Notes under the pieces: model-generated | Seen by the model: only the letters and a program-made list of their open reading frames with translations | Database searches by the model: none | Told to the model about the DNA's origin: nothing | Part shown: in pieces, positions 34,236 to 44,603 of the stretch | How positions within the stretch are numbered: the stretch's first letter is position 1 | Layout of the letters: the number at the start of each line of letters is the position of its first letter | Source of the DNA: Bos javanicus | Taxonomy: Eukaryota; Chordata; Mammalia; Artiodactyla; Bovidae | Length of the DNA: 64,000 nucleotides | Direction: 5' to 3' | NCBI RefSeq assembly: GCF_032452875.1 | Contig: NC_083876.1 | Span: forward strand, 5,146,001 to 5,210,000 | Translations under genes and position numbers: made by a program

Positions 34236-35608
34236 AAAATAGCAAAGCTAAAAACCATATGGTAATCACAACAAATACAGAAAAAGTTTTTGACAAAATT
34301 CAACACTCATTTATGATTAAAAAAAAAAAAAAAAACTCTTCAGAAAATGGGCACAGAAGGCACTTACCTCGACATAATAAATGCCATATACGACAAACCC
34401 ACAGTAAACATTATTGTCAACAGCAAAAAACTAAAAACATTCCTTTTAAGATGAGGAAAAACAAACAAACAAACAAACAAGATTCCATTCACCAGTATTC
34501 ACCACTGTTCAACATAGTTTTCACCTCTATTATTCAACATCCACCACTATTATTCAAAATAATTTTGGAAACTCTATCCATGCAATGAGAGAAGAAAACT
34601 AAATAAAAGGAATTTATATTGGAAAAGAAGAAGTAAAATTCTCATTGTTTGCAGATGACAGGATACTATACTTAAAAAAATGCTAAATGTATTTCCAGAA
34701 AATTACTAGAGCTAATCAATGAATATAGTAAAGTTACAAGAATTAAAATTAATAAACAGAAATCTTTTGCATTTCTATGCTCTAACAATGAAAGATCAGT
34801 AGTAGGAATTAAGAAAACAATCATTGCAACAAAAATAAAAAAACGAAAACAAAGCCTAAGAATAAATCTACCAAAGGAGACAAAAGACCTGTATGCAGAA
34901 AACTGTTAAACACTGATGAAAGAAATCAAAGACAACACAAACAGATGGAGAAATATAACATGTTCTTGGATTGAAAAAATCAATATTGTGAAAATGACTA
35001 TACAACCCAAAACAATCTATATAGTTCAAAGCAATCCTTATAGAATTATTAGCAGCATTTTACACAGAATGAGAACAAAAAGTTTCACAATTTGTATGGA
35101 AAACAAAAGACCCTGAATAGAAAGAAAACAGAGCTGGAGGAATCAACCTTCTTGACTTAAGACTATACTAAAAACCTACAGTCATCAAGAGAGTATGCTA
35201 CCAGCACAAAAACAGAAATATAGAATAAAGGGACAAGACAAAAAGCCCAGAGATAAATCCATGTATCTAATCTTTGACAAAGAATCCGGTAATATATCAT
35301 GGAGAAAAGATAGCCTCTTCCATAAACAGTTCTGGGAAAACTGGACAGCTACATATAGAAGAAAGAAATTAGAACACTTCCTGATACCATACACAAAAAT
35401 AAACTCAAAATGAATTAAATATCTAAATTTAAGGCCAGAAACCATAAAAGTTTTAAAGTGAAACATATGCAAAACATTTTTTAACATAAAATTTCAGCAA
35501 GATTCTCTTTGACCCACTCCCCTAGAATAAATCAAATAGAAATAAAAATAAACAAGTGGGACAAATTAAACCTAGAAGCATTTACACAGCAAAGATTTTA
35601 TATATATG

Positions 35609-35670
<62 letters not shown>

Positions 35671-36762
35671 GAAAAAAAAAAAAGATGAAAAGGCAGTCCT
35701 CAAAATGGGAGAAAATATTTTCAAAAAATCAACTGACAAAGGGTTAATATCCAAAGTAAAAAAGCAGCTCATGCAACTCAATATCAGAAAAACAAAAAAT
35801 CCAATTGAAAGTAAGCAGAAGATATAAACAGACATTTTTCAAAAGACAACAGGCAGATGGCCAACAAACTTATGAAATAATGCTCAGCATTGCTCATTAT
35901 TAGGGTAATGCAAGCCAAAACTTCAATAAGTTTTGGGTAATGCAAGCCAAAACTTCATACCAGTCAAAATGGCCATCATCAGGAAATTCTACAAACATAA
36001 TGCTCAGGAGGATGTGGAGTATAGGTAGCCTTCTTGAAAATGTAAACTGATACAGTCACTATGGAGAACAGAATGGAGATTCCTTTAAAAAACTACATAT
36101 AAAACACCATATGACCCAGCAACCCCACCACCAGGCATATACCCTGAGAAAACTACACTTTTAAAAGATATATGTACCACAAGGTTCATTGCAACATGAT
36201 TTACAATAGGCAAAATATGGAGGGGTCTTAGTTGTCCATTGACATATAAGTGGATAAAGAAGTTGTGGTACATATATACAGTAGAGTATTACTCAGCCAT
36301 ACAAAGGGATGAATTTGAATCAGTTGAACTGAGGTGGACAAACCTAGAATCTGTTATACAGAGTGAAGGAAGTCAGAAAGAAATAACAAATATATGAACA
36401 AATATATATGGGATCTACAAAAATGTATAGATGAACCTATTTGCATGGCAGGAGTAGAGACTCTGACATAGAGAATAGACTTACAGACACGTAGTGGTAG
36501 GAGAGGGTAGGACAAATTGAGAGAGTAGCATTGACATGTAAACACCACCAAGTTGAAAACATATAGCTCATGAGGAGTAGCTATATAACACAGGGACCCC
36601 AGCCTGGTGCTCTGTGATGACCTAGAAGAATGAGGTCAAGGGGTGGGAGAGAGGCTCAAGTGGGAGGTGATATATGTATCCTTGTAGCTGATTCATGTTG
36701 TTGTATGGCTGAAACCAGCACAACACTGTGAAACAATTTTCCTCCAATTAAATAAATAAATA

Positions 36763-36770
<8 letters not shown>
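34236..36770 (+). mobile_element. L1 LINE, 5' truncated (2.5 kb)
   Basis: Starts in ORF2 reverse transcriptase (E-K-V-F-D-K-I-Q near 34290) and runs through the ORF2 C-terminal part to the 3' UTR and an (aata)n tail. All frames are broken. Internal oddities: an (aaac)5 run at 34460-34481, a (TA)n run at 35616-35661, and a short tandem duplication at 35903-35958. It lies within the retroviral integrase. Confidence 0.92.
35616..35661. repeat. (TA)n microsatellite in L1
   Basis: Alternating TA for about 46 bases followed by cacacaca, inside the L1 body. Confidence 0.97.

Positions 36771-36807
<37 letters not shown>
36771..36807. repeat. (TA)n microsatellite at L1 tail
   Basis: A TA run following the (aata)n tail of the L1. 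The plus-strand BovB begins directly after it. Confidence 0.95.
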
Positions 36808-36808
<1 letters not shown>

Positions 36809-37320
36809 TTGGCAGGAAAACTATGACAAACCTAGAGAGTGTGTTGAAAAGCAGAGATATCACTCTGCTGACAAAGGTCCATATAGTTAAGGCTATGGTC
36901 TTTCCAGTGGTAACACGCGGTTGTGAGATCTGAACTGTAAGAAGGCAGAGCAATGAAGAATTGATGCCTTTGAACTGTGATGCTGGAGAAGACTCCCGAG
37001 AGTCCCTTGGACAGCAAGGAGATCAAACCGTCAATCTTAAGGAAATTAACCCTGATTACTCACTGGAAGGACTGATGCTTAAGCTCCAGTATTTTGGTCC
37101 TCTGATTTGAACAGTTGACTCATTGGAAAAGCCCTTGATGCTGGGAAAGATTGAGGACAGAAGAAGAAGGAATCAGAGGATGAGATGGCTGGATGGCATC
37201 ACTAATACAATGGGCATGAACTTGGGCAAACTTTGGGAGGTGGTGAGGGACAGGGAGGCCTTGCATACTGCAGTCCATGGGATCAAAGAGTTGGACATGA
37301 CTGGGGGACTTAACAACAAC
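36808..37320 (+). mobile_element. BovB LINE 3' end, at L1 tail
   Basis: About 510 bases of the BovB 3' end (cttggcaggaaaactatgac to ttaacaacaacaaca), inserted at or in the L1 tail. It sits within the retroviral integrase nest. Confidence 0.93.
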
Positions 37321-37342
37321 AACATGTGTGCGTGTGTGCGTA

Positions 37343-37690
37343 TGTGTGTGGAAGAGCAATCTTTTCAGAGTTTACTCTTAGGAGATAAAGACATTAAGCA
37401 TCACACCTTGCAACCTGGAGATTCCATCTATTGGGAAAGACACCTCTAGAAGAATTGTCTTCTACCTCACTGGGAAGTCCCCCATTAAGTACTGCTATCT
37501 AACACTTGTGCCACCAAACTCTAAGGACCCTTGGATTTATGTGGCACACCTAAATAAATTGTCAAACCCTGATTGGACCTCCATTCACCTTGTAATCTGA
37601 AAGAAAAAAAAAAAAAAGAATTGAAACAGATGTTATCTGTTTTCCCAAGATATCTGGTTCAGGAGGTCTGTTTAAAGCTTGCTAAAGCTT
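37343..37690 (+). pseudogene. pol: ERV pol remnant: integrase C-terminal domain
   Basis: After L1 and BovB the retroviral frame resumes. E-E-Q-S-F-Q-S, then H-H-T-L-Q-P-G-D (about 37399-37425) and Y-W-E-R-H-L, belong to the integrase C-terminal domain (DNA-binding fold). Stops follow at 37447 and later. The order relative to 33967-34235 is exactly that of an intact gamma-like pol. Confidence 0.8.
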
Positions 37691-37734
37691 TGATGATGAT
37701 ATAATGCTTGAGAATATCTCCAATAATTACAATT

Positions 37735-38376
37735 TTTTTTAATTTTTTTTAAATTTAATTTAATTTTATTTTTTTTAATTTTTTTTAATTTTTTAATTTT
37801 TTTTTTTTAATTTCAGGTATACACGTGCTCCCCATCCTGAACCCTCCTCCCTCCCCCCTCCCCATACCATCCCCCTGGGCCATCCCAGCGCACCAGCCCC
37901 AAGCATCCAGCATCGTGCACTGAACCTGGACTGGCATCTCGTTTCATACATGACATTTCACAGGTTTCAGTGCCATTCTCCCAAATCTTCCCACCCTCTC
38001 CCTCTCCCACAGAGTCCATAAGACTGTTCTATACATCAGTGTCTCTTTTGCTGTCTCGTATACAGGGTTATCATTACCATCTTTCTAAATTCCATATATA
38101 TGCATTAGTATACTGTATTTATGTTTTTCCTTCTGGCTTACTTCACTCTGTATAATAGGTTCCAGTTTCATCCACCTCATTAGAACTGATTCAAATGTAT
38201 TCTTTTTAATGGCTAAGTAATACTCCATTGTGTATATGTACCACAGCTTTCTTATCCATTCATCTGCTGATGGACATCTAGGTTGCTTCCATGTCCTGGC
38301 TATTATAAACAGTGCTGCGATGAACATTGGGGTACACCTGTCTCTTTCTCTTCTGGTTTCCTCAGTGTGTATGCCC
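37735..38376 (-). mobile_element. L1 LINE 3' part, 5' truncated (0.64 kb)
   Basis: A long T-rich head (37735-37812, with aattttttttt units) is the complement of an extended poly(A) tail. The complement of a ruminant L1 3' UTR and the ORF2 C-terminal end follow (frame 38085-38438 reads E-Y-Y-L-A-I-K). L1 sequence stops at gtgtatgccc, where an inverted repeat starts. Confidence 0.94.
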
Positions 38377-38545
38377 AAGCTTCTATTCATTAATATTTTC
38401 ACATTCCTCTTTTCATCAACATTTTTTTCTAAAATCATTTCTGCAATTTTAATAATACTAGAAAACCTAATTCCTGATCAGCAATGATTTTAGAAAAAAA
38501 TGTTGATGAAAAGAGGAATGTGAAAATATTAATGAATAGAAGCTT
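38377..38545. repeat. Perfect 63-bp inverted repeat at an L1 5' junction
   Basis: Left arm 38377-38439 and right arm 38483-38545 are exact reverse complements over 63 bases, separated by 43 bases. The left arm begins at the base where L1 sequence ends. The arms are not L1. An inverted duplication of flanking DNA made at or after L1 insertion fits best. Confidence 0.97.
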
Positions 38546-38879
38546 TAATTCAACAAAATCAGGAGACAAAACAGGGAGCTCTCATGCCCTGCAAATATAG
38601 CAGAGGCCAACAGGAACAAGAAAGAGTCCCTCTTCTTACCTGGTAAGAACTCAGTCAATGAAAGGTCATGGACCCTTTGTTTATCATAGTCTTCCCTACT
38701 TTTTCTCCCTCGCTTTAAAAACATTTTCCTCCTCCTGCATATGGGGACTTGCAGAGACCTCACCATGGTTGCAGACCAGAATTGCAAATATTTGCTGATC
38801 CTGAACAAACTCATTTTCACTGGCAAAATAACTGGCAATTTACTTATTTTAGTCCAAAATGTGGTTTTAAAATCTTGAT
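38546..38879 (-). other. Unassigned; 117-codon open frame
   Basis: A minus-strand open frame covers 38545-38898, with a basic segment (C-R-R-R-K-M-F-L-K-R) and a hydrophobic C-terminus that ends in the inverted repeat. I do not recognise a domain. The sequence might be part of a retroviral env/LTR region, given the nearby pol, but nothing proves it. Confidence 0.25.
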
Positions 38880-39894
38880 TATTTTGAATAATGTGCAATG
38901 AACATAGGAGTACAGATATTTGCTCAAGGTCCTGATTTATTTTCCTTCATATATATATCCAGGAGCATGACTGCTGGATAATATTGCAATTCTATTTTTA
39001 ATTTTATGAGGGACCACTATGCTATATTCCCTAACAGCTAAACCAAATTACATTGCCACTACCAGTGTACAATGTTTCCTTTTTTGCCATACCCTGCTGA
39101 AGCTTCTTTATGTCTTTGTAGCCATGATAACAGCTGTGAGGTGGTTTCTCACTGTGGCTTTGATTTGTACTTCCATTATGGTTCATGAGTTCCAATATCA
39201 TTTCATGTGTCTGTTGCCCATCTGTCTATTTAGGTCATCAGCTTGGTTTTCAAACAGAGTTGTTCATTTTTATGGTGTTGAGTTGTATGAGTACTTTCTA
39301 TATTTTGAATATTAACCCCTTATCACATATATAATTTACAAATATCTTAACTCACTCAGTAGGCAGCCTTTTCATTCTGCTGATGGCCTTTTTCAATTTG
39401 CAGAAGCATTTTAGTTCAACATAGTCTCAATTGAATATCTTTATTTTTGTTTCTCTTGCCTGAGGAGACAGACACTAAAATATTGTGATAACAAATGCAA
39501 AAATCACACTGTCTATGTTTTCTCCTAGGAATTTTATGCTTTCAGATCTTATACTTAACTCTGTAAATTCAATTTTAAGGTAATTTTTGTGTATAGTTTA
39601 AGATATATGCTTGGCTTTATTATTTTCCAGTTTGCTGTCCAATTTTCCCAACAAAATTTATTTTAAAAGGTCATCACTTGCCACTGTATATTTTTGGCTA
39701 TTTTGTTATAAATTAATTAGTCAAATATGCATTGGTTTGTCTCTGGGCTTCATTTTCTGTTTCATTATTTATTGTGTCTATTTTACTCCAATATCATACT
39801 GTATTGAATGCTATAGTTTTATAATATAGTTTGAAATCAGGGTGTATAATACTGTTTTGTTCTTCCTTCTCAAAACTACTTTGACTTTTCAGAG
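38880..39894 (-). mobile_element. Old L1 LINE, ORF2 3' part (left of BovB)
   Basis: Complement of decayed L1 ORF2: gaacataggagtacagatat, agctgtgaggtggtttctcac, ccttatcacatatataattt, gttaatttttgtgtatag-like wording. It is interrupted at 39902 by BovB and continues at 43916. Confidence 0.82.
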
Positions 39895-39902
39895 TGTTTC
39901 AT

Positions 39903-42900
39903 TCCGTTCAGTTCACTTCAATTCAGTTCAGTCACTTTCAGTCATATCTGGCTCTTTGTGACTCCATTGAGTGCAACACGGCAGGCCTCCTTGTCCATCA
40001 CCAACTCCCGGAGCTTACTAAAACTCATATCCATTGAGTCAGTGATGTCATCCAACCATCTCATCCTCTATTGTTCCCTTCTCTTCCTGCCTTAAATCTT
40101 TCCAAGCATCAGGGTCTTTTCCAATGAGTCAGTTCTTTGCATCAGGTGGCAAAGTATTGGACTCTCAGTTTCAGCATCAGTCCTTTCAATGAATATTCAG
40201 GACTGATTTCCTATAGGATGGACTGGTTTGATCTCCTTGTAGTCCAAGGGACTCTCAAGAGTCTTCTCCAACATCACAGTTCAAAAGCATCAGTTTGCCA
40301 GGTCTCAGTTTCTTTATAGTCCAAAACTCACATCCATATATGGCTATTGGGGAAAAAAAAAAAAAAACACATAGCTTTGACTAGATGGGCCTTTGACTAG
40401 ATTACCTTTGCAAAGTACTGTCTCTGCTTATTAATATTCTGTCTAGGTTGGTCATAACTTTTCTTCCAAGGAGCAAGCATCTTTTAATATCATGGCTACG
40501 GTCACCAACTGCAGTGATTTTGGAGCCACAAAAAATAGAGTTTCCCACTGTATTCACTGTTTCCACATCAATTTGCCATGAAGTGATGGAACCAGATGCC
40601 ATGATCTTAGTTTTCTAAATGTTGAGTTTTAAGTCAACTCTTTCACTCTCCTCTTTCACTTTCATCAAGTGGCTCTTCAGTTCTTCTTCACTTTCTGCCA
40701 TAAGGATGGTGTCATCTGCATATCTGAGGTTATTGACATTTTTCCTGGAAATTTTGATTCCAGCTTGTGCTTCTTTCAGCCCAGCGTTTCTCATGATGTA
40801 CTCTGCATATAAGTTAAATAAGCAGGGTGACAATATACAACCTTGATGTACTCCTTTCCCGATTTGGAACCAGTCTATTGTTCGATGTCCAGTTCTAAAT
40901 ATTGCTTCCTGACCTGCATACAGATTTCTCAACAGGCAGGACAGGTGGTCTGGTGTTCCCATCTGTTTAAGAATTTTCCACTGTTTGTTGTGATCCACGT
41001 AGTCAAAGGCTTTGGCATAGTCAATAAAGCAGAAATAGATGTTTTTCTGGAACTCTCTTGCTTTTACTATGATCCAATGGATGTTGGCAATTTGATCTCT
41101 GGTTCCTCTGTCTTTTGTAAATCCAACTTGAACATATGGTAGTTCATGGTTCACATACTGTGTTAAGGCTGGCTTTGAAAATTTTGAGCATTACGTCACT
41201 AGCATGTGAAATAAGAGCAATTGTATCGTAGTTTGAACATTCTTTAGCATTGCCTTTCTTTGGGATTGAAATGAAAATGGACCTTTTTCCAGTCTTTCAG
41301 CCACTGCTGAATTTTCCAAATTTGCTGGCATATTGAGTGCAGCACTTTCATAGCATCATCTTTTAGGATTTGAAATAGCTCACCTCCACTAGCTTTGTTC
41401 ATAGTGATGCTTCCTAAGACCCACTTGACTTCTCATTCCAGGATGTCTGGCTCTAGGTAAGTGATCACACCATCGTGATTATCTGTGTCCTGAAGATATT
41501 TTTGTATAGTTCTTCTGTGTATTCTTGCCACCTCTTCTTAATATCTTCTGCATCTGTTAGGTTCATACCATTTCTGTCCTTTATCAAGCCCGTCTTTGCA
41601 TGAAATGTTCCTTTTATGTTTCTAATTTTCTTGAAGAGATATCTAGTCTTTCTCATTCTATTGTTTTCCTCTATTTCTTTGCATTGCTCACTGAGGAAGG
41701 CTTCCTTGCTATTCTTTGGAACTCTGCATTCAAATGAATATATCTTTCCTTTTTCTGTTGCCTTTTGCTTATCATCTTTTCATAGCTATTTGTAAGGCCT
41801 GTTCAGACAACCATTTTGCCTCTTTGCATTTCTTTTTCTTGGGGATGGTCTTGGTCACTGCCTCCTGTACGATGTCAGGAACCTTCATCCATAGTTCTTC
41901 AAGCACTCTTTCTATCACATCTAATCCCTTAAACCTATTTGTCTTTTCCAAAGAAAATTTGGAAAAGATTTGATTTAGGTCATACCTGAATGGTCTATTG
42001 GTTTCCCTACTTTCTTCAATTTAAGTCTGAGTTTGATAATAAGGAGTTCATGTTCTGAGCCACAGTCCACTCCCAATCTTGTTTTTGCTGACTCTATTGA
42101 GCTGCTCCATCTTTGGTTGCAGAGAATATAATAAATCTGATTTCAGTGTTGACCATCTGGTTATGTCCAAGTATATAGTCTTGTGTTGCTGGGAGACAGT
42201 GTTTGCTATGACAAGTGCGTTCTCTTGGCAAAACACTATCAGCCTCTGCCCTGCTTCATTCTATACTCCAAGGCCAAATTTGCCTGATACTCCAGGTATT
42301 TCTTGACTTCCTACTTTTGCATTCCAGTCCCCTATAACGAAAAGGACATTTTTTGCGGGTGTCAGTTCTAGAAGATCTTGTATGTCTTCATAGAACTGTT
42401 CAACTTCAGCTTCTTCAGCATTATTGGTCAGGGCATAGACTTGATTTACTGTGATATTGAATTGTTTGCCTTGGAAACAAACAGAGATCATTCTGTCATT
42501 TTTGAGACTGCATCCAAGTACTGCATTTCAGACTCTTTTGTTGACTGTGATGGGCACTCCATTTCTTTTAAGGGATTCTTGCCCACAGCAGTAGATATGT
42601 TTGGTCATCTAAGTTAAATTCACACATTCCAGTCCATTTTAGTTTGGTGATTCCTAAAATGTCGATGTTCACTCTTGCCATCTCTTGTTTGATCACTTCC
42701 AGTTTGCCTTGATCATGGACCTGACTTTCCAGGTTCCTATGTAATATTGCTCTTAGAGCATCAAACTTTACTACCATTACTGGTCTTATCCACTACTGGG
42801 TGTTGTTTTTGTTTTGGCTCAGTCTCTTCATTCTTTCCGGAGTTAGTTTTCCACTGATCTCTAGCTAGTAGCATATTGGACACCTACCACCCTGGGGGTT

Positions 42901-43907
42901 CATCTTTCAGTTTCCTATCTGTTTGCCTTTTCATACTGTTCATGGAGTTCTCAAGGTAAGAATACTGAAGTGATTTGCCATTCCCTTCTCCAGTGGACCA
43001 TGTTTTGTCAGAACTCTCCACCATGACCCATCTGCCCTGGGTGGCCCTACACGGCATGGCTCATAGTTTCTTTGAGTTAGACAAGGCTGTAGTCCACGTG
43101 ATTAGATTGGTTAGTTTTATGTGATTGTGGTTTTCTTTCTCTCTGCCCCCTGATGGAGAAGGATAAGAGGCTCACAGAAGCTTCCTGATGGGAGAGACTG
43201 ACTGAGCAGGAAACTGGGTCTTATTCTGATGAGCGGGGCCATGTTCAGTAAATCTTTAATCCAATTTTCTGTTGAAGGATGGGACTGTGTTCCCTCCCTG
43301 ATTTTTGACCTGAGGCCAAACTATGTTGGATGTAATGAAGTTAATGAAAAACCCATGAAGACACTGCTATACTTAGTTCTCCCAACCTTGCAGCACGCCA
43401 CCACTGACCCACACTTCTGCTGCAGACCCCTGGACACTCACAGGCAAGTCTGGGTCTATATCTTGTGGGGTCAATGCTCCTTTCTCCTTGGTCCTGGTTC
43501 ACACAATATTTTGTCTATGCCCTCCAAGAGTGTGTTTCCCCAGTCCTGTGTAAGCTCTGGTGGCTCTATGATGGGGTTAATGGGCAGCCTTCTCCAAGAG
43601 GGCTTATGCCATACCCAGGTCTACTGCACCCAGAGCCCCTGCCCCTGCGGCAGGCCACTTCCTACTTATACCTCATCAGGAGACACTCAGACACAGTTCT
43701 GTCTCAGTCTCTGGGGGTCTCTGGGTCCTGCTGCACACAAGCTATGTTTGAGCCTCTGAGCCTCTCTGGCAGGTATGGGGTTAAATGTGATTTGCACCCT
43801 CCTACCAACTTGCTGGGGCTTCTTCTTTGCCCTTGGACATGGGATAACTCCTCAAAATCTCTCTGGTGCCATGCAACCACTGCTCCAGCACCTACCATCT
43901 TGCTGAT
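39903..43907 (-). mobile_element. BovB LINE, near full length (4.0 kb)
   Basis: Complement of the whole element: 3' tail (39903), RT, linker, endonuclease, and a long 5' UTR (about 42850-43907). RT frame 40615-41154 (179 codons) is open, with F-I-D-Y-A-K-A-F-D and Y-A-D-D (40711-40722). The endonuclease keeps G-D-W-N-A-K (42315-42332). Other parts of the ORF are broken. A perfect 8-base target duplication, tgtttcat, lies at 39895-39902 and 43908-43915. Confidence 0.96.
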
Positions 43908-43915
43908 TGTTTCAT

Positions 43916-44600
43916 GGTTACACACAAAAAAGTTAACAGTTTTTAATTTCCATTTCTATAAAAGTATGCCAGTAAAGTTTTGATAAGAATCATATTTAAT
44001 CTTCAGATCAGTTTTGGTAGTATTGATAGTTTCACAATATTATTTTTTCCAGTTCAATAACTCAGGAATTATTTCCATTTATTTGTATCATCTTCAATTT
44101 CTTTGATCAATACCTCATAGTTTGCAGTGTCAAGTCTTTTTCATGCTTAGGCAAATGTATTGTTAATTATTTTATTGTTTTTGATGACATTGCATTGTGA
44201 TTTATCTTTCAAATAATTCATTGTTAGTGTTTAGAAACCCCATTGATTTTTGTATTTAATTTTGCATCCTGTAACTTTATCTAAATCATTTATTAGTTCT
44301 AACATTTTTAGTGAAGTCTTCAAGGATTTCTCTATATGAGATCATAGCATCTACAAGCAGAGATCACTTTGCTTTTTTCTTTTTCCTTTCTGATACAGGT
44401 GTCTTTTATTTATTTTTATGATCCAATTTCAATAGCTGAGAATTCCAGTACTATGTTGAACAGAAATTATAAGAGTAACCATTATTCTCTTGTTCCAATC
44501 ACCAGATATTTTTCAGCAAACTTTCAGCAAAATTCCATAGAGCACACTGTTTTACTATTTCTCTGACTAACAGTATATACTGCTTCATTTCAACTAAATT
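43916..44600 (-). mobile_element. Old L1 LINE, ORF2 part (right of BovB)
   Basis: Continues the L1 cut at 39894: ggtagtattgatagtttcac, tcatcttcaatttctttgatc, ttcattgttagtgtttagaaa, gcatctacaagcagagatc. All match the complement of L1 ORF2 RT in order. Confidence 0.85.
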
Positions 44601-44603
44601 TTA

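Noticed and set aside
36771..36807. TA-runs and repeated short words as a CRISPR array or satellite
   Set aside because: They are simple dinucleotide microsatellites tied to LINE tails. No regular repeat-spacer structure exists anywhere in the window.
40615..41154. A 179-codon minus-strand frame with Y-A-D-D, a candidate gene
   Set aside because: It lies inside the BovB at 39903-43907; the upstream and downstream parts of the same ORF are broken.
43229..43983. Two overlapping plus frames of 172-176 codons, rich in Cys and Pro
   Set aside because: They are antisense to the GC-richer BovB 5' UTR. They overlap in different frames and extend across the element border, with no domain.
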